Shown: positions 1-14,408, counted from the first letter of the stretch. The stretch is 64,000 nt of DNA from Diospyros lotus (GCF_014633365.1 NW_026267113.1:61001-125000); one strand, 5' to 3'. The notes: a model not told the origin generated them from the sequence alone. Translations and numbers: made by a program.

Positions 1-3000
1 GACGTTTGGATGGTTCTTGGTTACTATTCAGTCAAGGTCCAATTCAATTCGGTCTTTTTGATGGATTATGAACAGATCAAAAGCTTATTTACATGTTCCT
101 CTTTCCGTTCTGAAATAGTTTCAGCTTACAATGTTATTTTTGTTCCAAACATAGCTTAAAGCATTTCAAGAACTTGTTTACCTTAGAATTCATGGTCTTG
201 CTAGTGCAAACTAGTGTTTCTTACAGATTTTCAGGTGACACCGTTTTAACTCTTGAGAGTTACCCATCTTTTGAACTTCTTTGCTCAATAAATGGTGACA
301 TGAATTATGTCATTTCCATATGCTTTGAAGCGTGAATAGAATTTAATCGACCCTTAAAAGGTAATGAATTTAATATTGTGTTCGTATGAAACTTTTTAAT
401 AAATAATTGAGTTTTTTAGGTAACTGATCTATTTTCCTTAAATTGGGTTAATTACACTTACCACCGGAATAGGTTAAACTTGGATGTGCCTGTCATCTTA
501 TTTCACTTTTGTTAAATAATCAAGCTTTATCGGTGTATTCAAAACTTAGTTATAAGTGATCAAATTAGGTGTCAACTTATTTCAGTTAAACAACAATATA
601 CCATCTCACTTGTCTTGAAACAAAAACAACGTGCTTTGTTTGCACCACCACTGACAATGTACCATATCTCGGTGAGGTGCCATTTAAATTGAAGACAAGG
701 AATGGCAGGTGGTGGCGATGGGTGCTCTGGCTTTTACCCTTTAAAGCAATTACAAATTTACAACATCAAAAGATATTGAAAGATAGAACAAGCATTGATG
801 AAATGTTGGGCTTTATGAGGTTTTGTGAGAACGGATGAGGTGGGTTTTTTAATCTATTGCAGTCAAGGATAGTACATTTTTTCTCTTGCTCCATTATGAA
901 CTTTAATCTGGTGATATGAATACAATCAGTAGTGTAAAGTGCAGAAGGTGAAAGGGTTACATTACAACTTAGACTAAAAGTAGGGGGAGTCGAGTAGAAT
1001 AATTGAAACATAGGATCCTAAAGTGATATTCATGTTTAAGTAGGGTGATAAATGCAATTAATTAATACATAACTTCTTGACTTGGCATGCAGGAGCTCTC
1101 TAAAGATTAAAAACAAACAAACCAAAAAAAAGGGGGAAAGGGATAAGAGACCGAAAAACTTTGATCTAATCATGCCTTAGAAAGTGATGACAAAGAGGAA
1201 AGCGAATATGCTTGCTCCCATGATTATTACTACTACATATCCTGCAATCTATTGTCATAATTATATTTACAATTGTTGTTTCCATTATTATTATTATTCC
1301 AGCTCCACTTCCACCGCATACCCCCAGCCGATCCCAGTCCTTTCATGCTTTATTTTTTCCTTTTCTTTTCTCACCTACTGGTCTCATCCTTCATCCAACA
1401 CTCAAAAGCTTCATGATGTAACAAACAATTAATCCTCATGCGAAAAAAAGAAAAAGAAAAAGGAACATTCTTTTTCTTTTAAACTAAACCCATTCTTTAG
1501 GTTTCAACAGTGATTCCCAGCAAAATATTCAAACATTTATATGTGTGTGTATGAATAACTGAATTTCCCAGAAAAAAAAAAAAATAGGAATAACCGAATT
1601 TAATTTGAAGGTTTTAAATTCTCTGGCTCTGTGTATATGATATGTGCATAAAGGACGCCCTTAAGATACGAGACTTCTTATTTTGTAATAGTTGTCGGTA
1701 GATTTGTATGAATTAAGTTATTTTGAGACTGTTTTTACAATTTGAATTTATAATCTTTTATAAGGAAAAAAAAAATAAAAAATTGGCGTTGTCATGAAGG
1801 TCTGCCTTTCTCTTTTTCCATGCATGAGCCAGATTAATTAATAATGAAATGTAGGGAAGGAAGAACCAGTCATTTTTACTTGGAGAGTTGATCAGTTCAA
1901 TCATCAAAACCTCCATATTCCCTATAAAGCTGTTTTCTTCTTCTCCTTGTTTCTTTTTGTGGGGTCTGTGGCCCTTTTTCTCTCTAAGGCTAACTTCCAC
2001 TTTGTATGTCTTTCCACCAAAAAAGGAAGTTGTACATATGTGGATTTTGTTCTGGAACCCAAATATCGATTTTATACTCTGCCAAAGTTGCTTCCTTTTA
2101 TCATCTACTGGTGGGTCCACCTCTCAGACTGGGACTCAGCATGTATGCATGTTATCATGCACAAAGGGTATAAAGCCTTCCTTGCTCTTGTACAACAAAG
2201 CCTTCCCTCAAAACAAAATGTCAAATGCCTTATTTTGTACAGCCCCAGCCTCCCTTCCTCCCTTCTTTTTTTTACTTTTGTATCATCAAATATATATATA
2301 TATATTTATCTATTTATATATATCATAGCAATCAATATATATTTCCTAATTAACTTCAATTTTGTTTTATTATTTCAGGTATGTGGATATTCAAATTAAT
2401 GTGACACGACTCAGTAATCATATTTATTATGTGTCTTGAACTATCAATCAAATGATGATGCGGTGATTTGTTTTGTTATTCTACCTGTGGAAAAGTGATT
2501 GTAATGTCTATGCATTAAAATTATACTCTATTTGTTTGTAAGATTTGGAAATTAGTACTCTGGAAGTACTTCTCAGGAGTGAAGTTTAGAAGATGGGAAC
2601 GGAAGATGAAAAAGAAAATATTCTTAGAAGGTAGAAAGAAAAAAAAAAAAAAAACTGAAGCAAAGAGAGGAAGCTGTGAGTCATGTGTGTGTCGGTTCAA
2701 CTTTAAGCAGCAGTGGTCCAAGGCATGGATCCACTGAGATTGCATGTTATTGTCCATTCTTCTCTTCCACTTCCTCACTGAACCCTAGTAGAAGCCACTA
2801 TATGCACAGCATCTACATTAGAAAAGTACAAATATATATATATATATATATCACTACAAAATAAACCAGAAGAAGGATTACATCTCATGCATACTTGTGG
2901 GACTTGATGTCATGTTTCTTAATGACCCATAAAGAACATGTCTTCATCATTGGATTTCTCCAGGATAATTCCACTGGTTCCCCACTAAGCTCACAATAAT

Positions 3001-5109
3001 TTTTTTTCATTAATTTCTAAATAATGTTAAAAAAAGTGGTGACTTCTCACTGTTACACAAAGACTGGTTCTTATCCGTTTGTGAAAAAGAAAAAAAAGAA
3101 CCGAAATGATGAACAGCAGCAGCTTATTCCTAATTGGACACAGGTATTTTCTTGAAATGATTGAACAGCCAAAAGTTGCTCAAGTGGACTCTTAGGTGGC
3201 AATTATATTTACATGATTAACAAATATATGTAAAAACCGCCCAACAAGTAACTGGGACAATCTGGACCGACCAAATAATCCAAATCATTCAATGATAATG
3301 CAAATCTTCCATGAACTGATCATTAATCAGTGGCCATTTGATCATCAATTCAAATCCAATCTCCAAACTCAGTCCTTCCATAATTTTAGCACCAACCCAT
3401 CATTGGCTTTGATAGGTGTATAAAGAAGAATGTTATACTTTCAAGCAATTAGCTTTTATATCTAGCAAAACAAGAAAGAAACTAAGGATATATAAATTAT
3501 GCATTGAGATGGAAAATATATCACAAAAGAATTTAAAGTCTTAAAAATTTTACCAGCAAGAATATTATCGACTTTTTAGTAATTTTTTAAATAAAAATCT
3601 CTGTAAATATATTATTATTGAAATAATAATTAATAATGGACGAGAGAGAAAGAGATTGGTGGGTCTTCATGTGTATATATAAATAAATATGCGTGAAATG
3701 ATGGTGAAGCTGATGGGAAGAGAGAGAGAGAGAGGGGGGGGGACCCCAAAAGGAGGGTTTGATCACCGCATTGGAATCCCTTGGATTGAGGAGGAGAAGT
3801 GAGAAGGTGCAGAAGCAGCCTTGACGGGGGTGGGCCCCTTTTAATTGCTAACTTTGTTTTCTTAACGTTTATGATCAGCCACAGCCACAGCCACAGTATA
3901 AAAAGAAGAGAAGACATGAAGAAACAAAAAAGAAGGTGGTGATGTGCATGTGATCCAACAGCCTTTGTGTTCCCCCTCTCCTCTCTTCTAATCTTCTCCC
4001 CCCCCTTCTTTTTCTTGACATTTCGGTGCATGGCCATTTACTTTTTCCCTTAATCATGTTTAGGTCAGACGTAAATGCTTTGCTCCCACTGGCTTAGGCC
4101 CATCTTAAGAAATTCAAGCTAGCTCTACTGCTACTGCTAGGCCATCCACTATCCCAAAAAAAAAAAAAGTGTAAATTCCCTCTCTCCTCCTTGTGTGATC
4201 CATACTCTTTCTAATTAAGTCTATTTCTACAGTATTCATGAGATTCGCCATGATTAGAATAAGGGAATTAATTAAATGGGGATGAAGAGTGTTCAGGTTC
4301 GGCTTAGTTTCCCAGTTCAATCCTGTTCCTCAATATGTTTCTGCAGGTTTTTTGATGATTTTAATTACTTAGTTGAAAAATGAACAAGATTTTAGTTTTT
4401 CTTTTTCTCGACCAAACAATTTAGTTAGCGACATAATTTATAAAATAGAGATTTTTAAGATTACGAACTAGAGACCAGAGAGAATGTATCCCAGTGGAAT
4501 AGCAGAAGAAAGTAAAAAAAACAAAGCCAAAAAAGCAATCATTAATAATACGGGATGTATATATATATATTCAAAAATAGTATGAGTTGTTGAATCACCG
4601 AACCCAACCAAATGCATGGATGGATATAATGCAGGATATTCTTCACGTACAAGTTGAATAGATGTGTTCCACCAAGAAGAAAAAGAGAGAAAAAGAAAGA
4701 AAGAAAGAAAGTGAAGAGGGAAAGACGTCTCTTGGTAGTTCTCTGCTTTTAATGTAAGCCTAAAGGATGTTAAAATGGGCTTTCTTTATTTGATACGAGA
4801 GACAATGCAAGTCTACATCTCTACGATGATATCTTTATTATTATTATTATTATTATTAGCGTGGAAATAAGCCCTGTTGGCACCATACATATATTGCTTT
4901 AAGTCTCAAATCGACCGCTTGGACTTGGAGATCAAGAGGAAGTTGCTTTTTCACGTCTCTTTTTAAAGGATCTTTTGCATGGAAACCAAACCTCCTTTTT
5001 AAATTATTCTATTGATCCAACTTCCATGAGCAGCAGATTCCCTATCTAATCAATCACGTTAATCTCTTTGTCCATTCCTCTCCTTTTTTTATATATGTTT
5101 GAATGTTTG

Positions 5110-5152
<43 letters not shown>

Positions 5153-8100
5153 GATAGATATATAGATCGATCGATGGATACGCCCTCGCACTAACTTCAC
5201 CTTCATATGTAAACACGAGTATATAACATCCAATAGGGGTTGTTTTTCAACCTAATAAATGACATTTTTTTTATAAGTTTTAGACAGAAAATATCACCCA
5301 AATTAGTAATGTGCTTGAATTTTTGCAATTATGACTTATTTTGCTGGGTTTTCAATTTATATTATTGATAAGTCATATTATTATATATATATATATTTGA
5401 AGTGTACGATTGCCATCATTTAAAAATATAGATGGGACAAAGAAATATGAAGAGAAAAAGAGAAGGATAGTGATAAATAAATAAAATAGAATTATATAAG
5501 ATTTGCACACGATTACTCTCTCTCTCTCTCTCTCTCTAACGACTACGTGTTAGAAGAGGATATATATGCTTAAACTTACTTATTGTTATAAAAATATTAT
5601 TACTATTTTTTTATGAAACATTTCTGTATAGTGTTACCTTAACTTTTACTTTTTTGCTAGGTTCTTTAACTTTTCGTTAAGAGCCATCTTGATGCAGTAT
5701 TTTTTAGATGCTTTTACTAACTTTGTCCTTTAGTTTGGTTTTAGGTAAAAAGTAGAATTCAAAAGGTCATAAAGATATGAAGAATTGAATGTCAACTAAA
5801 AAAGCCATAAAAGAGCTAAAAACTTACATTAAAAACTCTGATAAAGTTGTTCTAAAGAGAAGAGAAACGCCACATCACCAGTAAGCTAAAATGGCAAAAT
5901 CGGTTTATGAAACTGTAGAGTATGTGCGTATTAATTATTATTATTAGGGGTTGCGGAAATTCAGATGTATATTCTAATTATACAATGCGCGCTATTTAAA
6001 TCAAAATTTGTACAGAATTCACAAATGAATTGAACCAATCTATTCTTTGACTTGTCACTTTAATATAAAATTAAACGGCCTCAAGTCACTTGTATCATCA
6101 TTCGTGCTATGAAGTCTGTGAAAAAAATCTTAGACGAACATCATTCCCCCTTTTCTTTGAATTTCATGCATCCTCCATTGTCAAAGTGGAACTTGAGTTT
6201 GATCACTAACAGAGACAGGAACGCATATAATATATCCAAACCAACTAATTAAAGCAATGCCTATGATTCAACCTATGCTGTCCAAAACCTACTATTACCA
6301 GTCATTCGCCTAACACATCCTTAAAATCTGTTGTTTCTTTTTCCAACTTCATTTCAGGAAAATCTTCCATTGCATGTGCTTGCATTTCTGCAAGTTGGTG
6401 GTGACTCTGAGATGGGACAGAAATGCCACTGGCAAATCAATCGAAAACAAAGAAACAACCTTGGCATTCTCTAGAAAGACAAAGCACGTAATCTTGTCTG
6501 GTCTTAATTGATGATACCATGGTGCCCTTTTTTCGTGGGATCTGCATATATACACATGCACAATGGGTGATGAATATATATATATACACACACACACATT
6601 TAAATGTACCTGTGTGTATATTTGTATTTATGTAGTTAGAAGAAAAAACTGACTAACTAAATTAGATTATAAATATTATAGAAATACGTACCATTGCTAG
6701 AACATTTTACTAAAATTTTCTATACAAAAATAATATAAGAATATTATTTATGTACCCAATATACGTTTGAAAGAAAAAAGGACATTAGATGACATACAAA
6801 AGTTAAAAAAGTAATACCATAAGGGTTTTCAAGTAAAGAGCTATAAAGGTTTTATTTTTTTTTTGTTACTAGGATTTAAATTTCTTTGGAAGAAAGCTCA
6901 CAAATAGATTTTTGTATACTTTGGTGCTAGTATTCATGGGCTATTACATTTGCTTGGTAAGTTGCATACTTGGCCAATGATTATACGTTCTCATGGACAA
7001 AATAAAAATAATATATTTACAAAATTTTATATGAAAATATACGTATCATAGATTTTTTATTTTTCAAAAGTAAATAAAAGCATAAAAAATTCTACTTATC
7101 TGGCATTATTTATTTATAAACACATGGCATGATATGTCCATGGTTTCTAGTGAATTATAAATCAATTGGATCTCTGATTAACAAAGAAGAAAAATAATAT
7201 CCTTATAGAAATTGCTTAACGTTAAATATTATTAAAATTATGTGATACTAGTTTTTTAAATATAAATTATTTTTATAGAATTTTCAATAAATATAAAATA
7301 AGCACAGTGGAATTATTTTGTAAGAAATATTTGAGATAAAAACTTTTCTGGTATAGCATTGCCCAATGAACAATACCACGCTCTACTATATGCCATATCC
7401 ATGATTCAAAATCAGATTTCGGGGAGAGAGAGAGAGAGAGAGAGATGCGATTGCTGCACACACCTACATGTTCATGCAGTATTATATATTAAGTTATGAA
7501 CATAAAATAGGGTATAAATTAAATGTTGTGTTTCTCGCCCTGCAGGAGAGGGCTCAGTGAAGATGACAAAAGAGAGTGTGAGAAGAGACATAAGAAAGAA
7601 CCCTTATATCTTGTCGTCTATAACACAGGTTTTGATTCTCTCTTCTCGTTTTTTGGGGACCCAAAGCAAAGATAAAAAACTCAAACTCTTAGTATATGGA
7701 TATATATACACATATATATCTATTAAACAAGCTAGCTAGCTTGGTTACTTATCTGTATTCGGTCTGTGTTTCAATTAGGTTGTCTCTCCTTGAAATGCTC
7801 ATTCAACTATATTATATTATTAGTATAACTGTGATTTTGCCAGGATTACTGTTCTTTTTTCTGAAAGGTATCGGCGGTGGTCATGTGAGAGGAAGTGGGG
7901 CTTCTCTTTTCACTGTGTTTTGGAAATTAGAATAGAATCTTCTTTCACACTCTCTCCCTCTTAATTATATATAATTAAGTAGATGATAATATGCTGCATG
8001 TGGATGAGATGCAGAGTGTTGCGTGGCCATATCTACATTAATTGTACGTGTATATATATATATTATATTATATTCCTTACCTATATATCCGTCAAATTAC

Positions 8101-8395
8101 TGTTGATGTCCACACTTAAAATTAAGGAAACGAGAAAATTTCATGTTAGCTTTCTAGCTAGATCAAATCTTACATTCTAAAAGTGGAATAAAAATTTAAT
8201 TCAATTGTGATATTAAGTTATTACATTGACGTGGTATTATAAATAAATCAAATCAAATGATAGTTCAAAACTTTTTATAAATTTAAAAATAGAAATAGAG
8301 TTTATCTTCAAAATATCACCTTAGTATAGTAAGGTGTTATCACAAGTTTATTGAATAATTTTCTCCTAAAAGGAATGTGATAGAAATTTGTTAAC
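1..8395. other. intergenic, AT-rich, no gene recognised
   Basis: I see no coding region with a recognisable domain here. Open frames are short and overlap low-complexity sequence. The stretch holds many microsatellites: a CT tract passing directly into a TA tract at 5110-5152, CT at 5516-5537, GA at 7425-7445, and several short TA and ATT runs (for example 4832-4857). Nothing resembling a tRNA, rRNA or a known plant miRNA mature sequence was noticed by eye, but this was not an exhaustive search. Confidence 0.6.
5110..5152. repeat. compound (CT)n-(TA)n microsatellite
   Basis: About 28 bases of alternating C and T run directly into about 15 bases of alternating T and A, followed by imperfect GATA units. 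It is a typical plant intergenic compound microsatellite and likely length-polymorphic. Confidence 0.9.
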
Positions 8396-8890
8396 CCCTT
8401 CGTAGGCATCAGTTCGACTATCTTAGTTGTCATCATGTTCCAATTGATTTCTGTGACCCCCTAAAGTCCTCTTCTCTTCTAAATCCCTTTTGTAGCTTTG
8501 TTGATTTTTTTTTTTTTTTTTTTTGTGTGGCTCTTTGCCCATAAATTGATTTGGCCTCGCCTCTTTCCCTTCATTGGATTCTGACCGATTGGCTTCTCTC
8601 GTCCGTTTCCCTTCGTTGAGCTATTCAGTCCCCAAATACGCCTCACTCAAACCCTAGTCATCAAGGTCCTGTTCCAAGCACATTTTGCCCTTGCTTTCGT
8701 ATCACCTTAGTATCACATATGAGGTGTCAGTTGTTTGCTCTTTAATGGGAACTCAAAGACCTTATTGTTCATCTTTCTTTGGTACTGCTCAAGATCAACT
8801 ATGAATGTTCCTTTGGTTTGTTGGTCTGAACTTGTTCTAATGCGCCTCCGTTTGTGGGCTTGCCTCATGCTATTGTTCTCTCTCAGCAAA
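8396..8890. other. unassigned, more complex segment with a T-run
   Basis: This block has more balanced base composition than its neighbours and includes a T-run of about 20 bases near 8505-8524 and a short AAACCCTAG motif near 8649. It ends close to an A-rich tract (about 8887-8920). The texture resembles decayed retroelement or transcript-derived sequence, but no domain survives in any frame, so I leave it unclassified. Confidence 0.3.
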
Positions 8891-9008
8891 AAAGTAAAAA
8901 ATAAATAAAAATATAAAAACTTGTTAACTATATTATTAGCATCTCTCTCTCTCTCCCTCCCCTTTTATAATTGATTTGGAAGTTCCAAACCTAGTGGGAA
9001 AGAAAGTA

Positions 9009-9321
9009 GGTTGAGCAATATTTTGACTAAACTGAAATAATTGAATTGAATCGACTGAAGTAGTTGGTTTGGTTCAATTCAAATTGTAGCTTCTATTTCC
9101 AAATTTGATAATTTTAATTATTTTAGTTTGATTTAGTTTCAGTATTAAAAAAAATTTAAATAATGAAGTTGTTTTTACACTTTGTTATTTTAATTTATTT
9201 TATTTTTCTGATTTTTTTCAGTTGGTTCGATTTTTTTATTTTTTTGTTTTTTTAATTTAGTTTTTGACACAATTTCGCTCTATTCGATTTGAGCAATTTC
9301 CAAATCAACCGAATGCTAACC
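9009..9321. mobile_element. MITE-like repeat with imperfect terminal inverted repeats
   Basis: The left end reads GGTTGAGCAATATTTTGA and the reverse complement of the right end reads GGTTAGCATTCGGTTGA, so the ends are imperfect inverted repeats. The interior is AT-rich with GGTTTGGTTCAATTC-like stretches, a texture common in short plant DNA elements. Flanking AAGTA/AAGTC is too weak to call a target duplication. The superfamily is not assigned. Confidence 0.45.
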
Positions 9322-9670
9322 AAGTCCCCATCACTTAGCTATATAGGTACCGCCAGGTCAGACACGTACACTTGTTGGATTAAAATGACAGTGTCTTATA
9401 TACGAAAAGAAATAAAACATAGTGCTCAGGGTAAAGGCTACATCTACATGCATGTGAAGTAATATTCCCATATACATATGCACGCACCGTAATAGTTGTA
9501 TGGAGCAGTGTAGATATATAAGTTAATAGAGAAAGAAGCCAAAACAAGAATCACGAGAAGGGCATAAGACAAAGAAACGTTCACAAATAAAAGAGGAACT
9601 GCCTGCCTTCATGTCAGTCGCTGTTTTTGTTCAGAGTACAGAATGGTAACAGCGTGAAACTGAAAGGGGA

Positions 9671-9710
9671 AAGAAGAAGAAGAAGAAGATGATGATGATG
9701 ATGATGATGA
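9671..9710. repeat. (GAA)n-(GAT)n trinucleotide tract
   Basis: Consecutive GAA units pass into consecutive GAT units. The small open frame that starts inside it reads as a run of methionines and is not evidence of a gene. Confidence 0.85.
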
Positions 9711-11655
9711 AGATGATGAAAGGGGATCAGGTGTGGGAAGGGAGAGAAAAACAGTACACGAGGGTTTGGATTAGCATGTTAGAAGGACTTCATCTCAGAC
9801 TTGGGAAAGCACTTTCAAAATGTATTAAATTCAATATGAAGAGAGGAAAAGAAAACGAACACGGGGAGTACTAGAGGCTGATGTCGCTTCTTACTGTTCT
9901 TGGAAAGGAAACTGATATTTTTTTTACAAAATTTGTATACTTGTGGTGACTATATACTAATTTTGCAGTTTTTCACTTTTTCTCAATGTATGATTATTAA
10001 TAAGTCACACGACTTCATATAGAAATAAAAAAAATTATTATGTGGGATAATATATATAATAAGAGAGGGTGAAATGTGTGGGTTAAGTGGTCCAGCCTCC
10101 CTAAATTATTCCTAAATAAATTTATTTCACCTCTAGCTAGCTTGTCAAGGAAGATTAGCATGGAGGGGTTAAAAGGCTTCCCAGATACGAAACCATTTTT
10201 TTAAATTAATTTTATATTTAGTTGGGACAGGGAGCCACGAAACAAAAAGAGAGAAATGATCATAAGAGTAGGGAAGTATAACAGTTTAACTTTGTTTTCC
10301 CAATAATGAGTATCATAGGCATGATCAAAATTATAATGAGTTGGGTATCTTGGTGAAATAATTAGTCATCATTTTCCTATTGTTTCACTTTGGGCCATCT
10401 TATGTCCCTACCCTACTGGCACTTGTATCAGAAACTAATCATTCCTTAGCTTTTGATCTTTGGTGGCAACCATTTATTAATTTTGCATGGATTTCAAGTA
10501 CCCAGTGCTAAAATTGCATGATAGAGATCTTCTATAATTATTTTTCCATGATAGAGATCCTCTTATATTCCTAAAGTCCCCATAAGAAGAAAAAGTAAAC
10601 ATAAAAATAAAAAATAATGTAATACAAACAATACTTTTATGCAGAAAATACAATTTCAACGACACTGATCAAGGTAAAAAAAAAAAATTACATCATAGTT
10701 CCTGAAATTTATAAAATACAAATTTTCTACCCTTTTTCTTTTGTTTTTGATTTAATTATATCATCTTTTGTTATTTACTATAAAAATTTATAAAACAATA
10801 ATATTGACCGAAAGGAAAATGCAGCCCCGAGTGCGAAGCCCTTACATGCTTGAGCTAGTAAGTAAGCTACAGTGATATATCATGGCTGTAAAGTTTTTTC
10901 TTTTTTTGTTCGGTGGCTGTAAAGCTTTTCATTGAGATAAACTATTGTCATGGAGTTATCATTTTGAATTATTAGGTTGTTGAAAGCTAAACTAATATTA
11001 ATTTGATGATGCAAGGAGCTGATGGTCTTAAAAGCTGGGGGCCGTACGAGATAGAACAAGTTGAAGAAATGTTCTTAAAGATTTGAATTTGAACATTTAG
11101 TTGTGATGGTAATTATGTTTTTAAATTGGAAGCAAAAAGAAATTATGTTTTTTAATACGAAATGGGTTGTACAGAAGTAGTACTAATTAATGCATAGATG
11201 AATTCTATAAAAAAATATTTTTGATTCGAGGCACGAAAGTCCATGCCACCAGCGGTGAGGGAGGCGTAAAATACAGAATTTTATCGGGCCATTGCATGGA
11301 AAAGAAAGGAAAAGCTGCTGCAGTAATTCTTTTTTTGCCCCAATTATTCATGGAAACTTTTTGGGCCAATAATTCATACACCTGAGCCACGTCAGCAACA
11401 AAGCCTTAGCCAGCCAAAAGAAGCCAAAGTTGGAGGCTCAAAGCACTAGCCTTAGACAGCAAAGAGGCGTTACACATCACACACACACATATATATATAT
11501 ACATGAATTATTAATTTATTTTTTCATATGTAAGAGAGTCAGTAAAGACAGTGGGCAGAGTATGTCTCCATTGAAGTTTGGAATATTATGCATAAGAGAG
11601 AAAAGGTAAAGCAAGATGAAAGAGAGAAGAGAAGAGGGAAGAGGCAATGGAAGGA

Positions 11656-11826
11656 AGAAGAAGAAGAAGAAGAAGGAGTGAAATGTCGTCATTCACACAG
11701 GCTTTTAAATCCCATCACGTAATTCGATGTTTCCTTTTTATGCCTTCTTATATCATCTCATCTGCCCTGCCATAACAGAGAGAGAGAGAGAGAGAGAACA
11801 GTAGAAGAAGAAGAAGAAGAAGAAGT
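11656..11826. repeat. cluster of GAA and GA microsatellites
   Basis: GAA runs at about 11656-11677 and 11803-11826 flank a GA run at about 11779-11799. The surrounding sequence is purine-rich. No coding content was recognised. Confidence 0.7.
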
Positions 11827-12419
11827 AGAATATGAGGCATTAGATAACAAAGGGAAAGCTACAGAATGTGAATTACAAAAGAGGACACTCGTTTGACGTG
11901 CAACTCAACTAAAAACCCATCTGCCTCCATCACTTTCTTTCTTTCCTGTTTCTAATTCACTTGTTGCATCCAATCATCCTTTAGCTTAAAAATAGTTTCA
12001 ATTAACCATGTTAATTCAAGCAAATACATATAATTTTCCACCCCTTCACTTTTTTGTTGTTATTTTATACTAAAAATACTGTAGAATCGCGAAGCTAGCA
12101 ATGGTTTAAAAATACCTTAAAAATAATTTTATATTAAAATAAATAAACTATTATAATATGCTCTATTCTTAGAACTGTCATTATCATATCTTTTTTAACG
12201 ACCTTGTTATTAGAATCGGAGGACCATTTGATATTATTGTTCATTTTATGTATTCGTCGTTTTCAATTTAAGTTTTTAATTTTTGTATTCAATTTCTCAA
12301 TTAGTGTTAAAAAAATAGAATTGAAGTTTTGTTTTATTTTTGCAGTCATATTATAAAATTTTAAAATAAAATATATATATTTTTCGATAGTTAACTTCAT
12401 TAAAGAAAAAAAAAAAAAA

Positions 12420-13255
12420 AAAGGACACAATTAAGGCGGGAAGACGACGGAGCTGGCAGCAGCCAGCAACTGAAGAGCCAGCTTGGGAAGCTTCCCCCGT
12501 ATGATGCAAAATACGGGGCGGTTCCAAGAGGCAAAATCATGAGGTCGAGAATCGCCTTGCCCGAGAGATATGGCACAGCTTCCATCTTTGCAGCAATCGA
12601 CCAGATAAGATTATTACTGTCTTTGAGGATGGCTTGAGTGACTGCTTGGGCACCAGATTCAAGGTGAACTGTATCCCATGAGTTTTCTTCTACAGGATTT
12701 GAGGAAAATTATATCAGCTCTGTGATTCCGAACCACTATGCCTCCATAAACAGATGAATTGATGAAGCTATAGGATCCACATTGACCTAATGGGGGGTGC
12801 CCAAATTGCAGTCCTTGAATGAAGCATACAGTCTCTTGTTGGGAGGTTGTTCATTCGGTCAACAGGTTGAGATGCTCCTTCCAAAAGATGTAATAGATTT
12901 GCGAAGGGTGTTGATGTTGATTGGCCGGGGGTCAATTGGAATAGTGTTTTCTAAGATGCCAAATTCGGTTCATAAGAACTGCCATGAAGGTAAGGATATC
13001 GTGCTTGTGGGACGAGAGATTAGGATGGATGCGTCCAGTGGAGAGAACTAAAGTGAGCCAAGATTGAAAATCAGCTAATAGCCATCTCAGTGTGCAGCTC
13101 CCAAAATTTAAACCAGGTGAACTGAGGGATTTGGCAATGAACAAAAAGACGGAGAGTAATTATTCGCACGCCATAAGAGCAGTTTGAGTCTGTTGTGGAG
13201 CTTAGAATACCAGATTCCATCCCATAGACTTAAATGTTGCAGCTGGATGTGGAGA
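12420..13255 (-). pseudogene. decayed LINE (non-LTR retrotransposon) fragment: zf-RVT and RNase H-like part
   Basis: Reading the minus strand from about 13225 down, one frame gives LHNRLKLLLWRANNYSPS just after a Trp. This matches the conserved 'W-K-hydrophobic-P-x-R-l-K-l-f-L-W-R' block of the zf-RVT domain that follows reverse transcriptase in plant L1-like elements. Further down, other frames give YGGIVVRNHRAD and ESGAQAVTQAI, which fit the start and middle of the RNase H-like domain common at the end of these elements. The frames are broken by stops and shifts and no full ORF remains, so this is a dead fragment. An A-run on the + strand at about 12404-12421 abuts it but is in the wrong orientation to be its poly(A) tail. 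The reverse transcriptase core is not visible upstream (above 13260), where a TA microsatellite intervenes. Confidence 0.6.
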
Positions 13256-13259
13256 TTGC

Positions 13260-14050
13260 GATTGGATTGAAGGACATAGAATGTTGTTTTGTATATAATA
13301 TATATATATATATATTTGTGTTACAGAACGATAGAATTTTTGTTCCATGCAACAAAATTTGGCGTCAGTTTCCGTCATCGACGTCCTATCGTTTATGACT
13401 CTTTTCCCCATCATCTTCATCGTCCCCCCCTGTTTACCTTCACCTTCACTGTCGCCATCCCTCCCTCGTCCATCCTCTGCCTTGGTCCACTTCTGCCAGC
13501 ATCACCATTCTTCTCCTCCATCCTTGCTGCTCCTTGTTGCCCCTATCGTCGTTTCCTCTATGCAATTATATCCCCTAAAACCGCCTCCCTCTTCCAATCC
13601 AAAGCCTTTCTCACCCTCCCTTGAATCCCTTTTTAATCTTCGTCTAATCTCCGCTTTGTGCTTATATCTGGCCATATCCCTTCTAACGCATGCTGTAACC
13701 CTAACCCTAGTTCTTTTGTCCTTTTCGATGCTCTTACCATCTCAATTACTGACTTCAATTTCTATTGGAGATGACAATAGTGTCTCTCCTCGCCCCAAAC
13801 CTATTCACAGTGTTTCCTCTAAGGAGACGAATATGAGATCCAGGCATTGATTGCTAATTTTGATGCCTGAAAAGTTTGACGTTCTACTGTTGAAAAAACA
13901 GAGAGTTTCGTATTGCGGCTTGCTTGGGATGTTTTGTTTCAAGAATGATGGTGAACTAGAATGTTTTCTCCCAAGTAAAGCTAGTTGATATTGGGCCATT
14001 TCCAGATGGTCTAAGGTTAGATGTTGTGGCAGCAAAAGTTAAGTGTGCGT
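13260..14050. other. pyrimidine-rich unassigned segment
   Basis: A TA microsatellite at about 13288-13316 is followed by C/T-rich sequence on the + strand. This produces open frames of 111 and 167 codons made largely of Pro, Ser, Leu and Phe. The composition explains the frames, and no domain or family is recognised. A telomere-like AACCCTAACCCTAG sits near 13696-13710. It may be a decayed retroelement end next to the LINE fragment, but that is a guess. Confidence 0.35.
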
Positions 14051-14381
14051 CTTTGATTTTGGTTTTGATCTTTCAAATGGCTCCTACCATTTTGTATGTT
14101 TGTTGTTTGAAAACTAGATTTTGTATTTAGTTTTTTTTCTTTGAAATTTAAGTAAAAGGAATTTGGTTAATAGCTAGAAAGTAACTAATTATACTTCTTT
14201 AATTCTTTTCTATAGAATGAGATAAATATATATACATTATATATTCTTCCTTTTTTTTTTTTTTGATTATTTTCATATAACTTCATATTCACTTTGCTCA
14301 TAGCCTGCAATTGTTTTCTAGATCATTTCCTACAAAAATAATTTATAAATAATCTATCTTACTCCTTTTTAATCAATTTCT

Positions 14382-14408
14382 TGTGTGTGTGTGTGTGTGT
14401 GTGTGTGT
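14382..14408. repeat. (GT)n microsatellite
   Basis: An uninterrupted GT dinucleotide run of about 27 bases in AT-rich intergenic sequence. Confidence 0.95.

Noticed and set aside
13347..13850. 167-codon plus-strand open frame
   Set aside because: Composition is almost wholly Pro/Ser/Leu/Phe, produced by a pyrimidine-rich strand. There is no domain, and overlapping frames are equally open; not reported as a gene.
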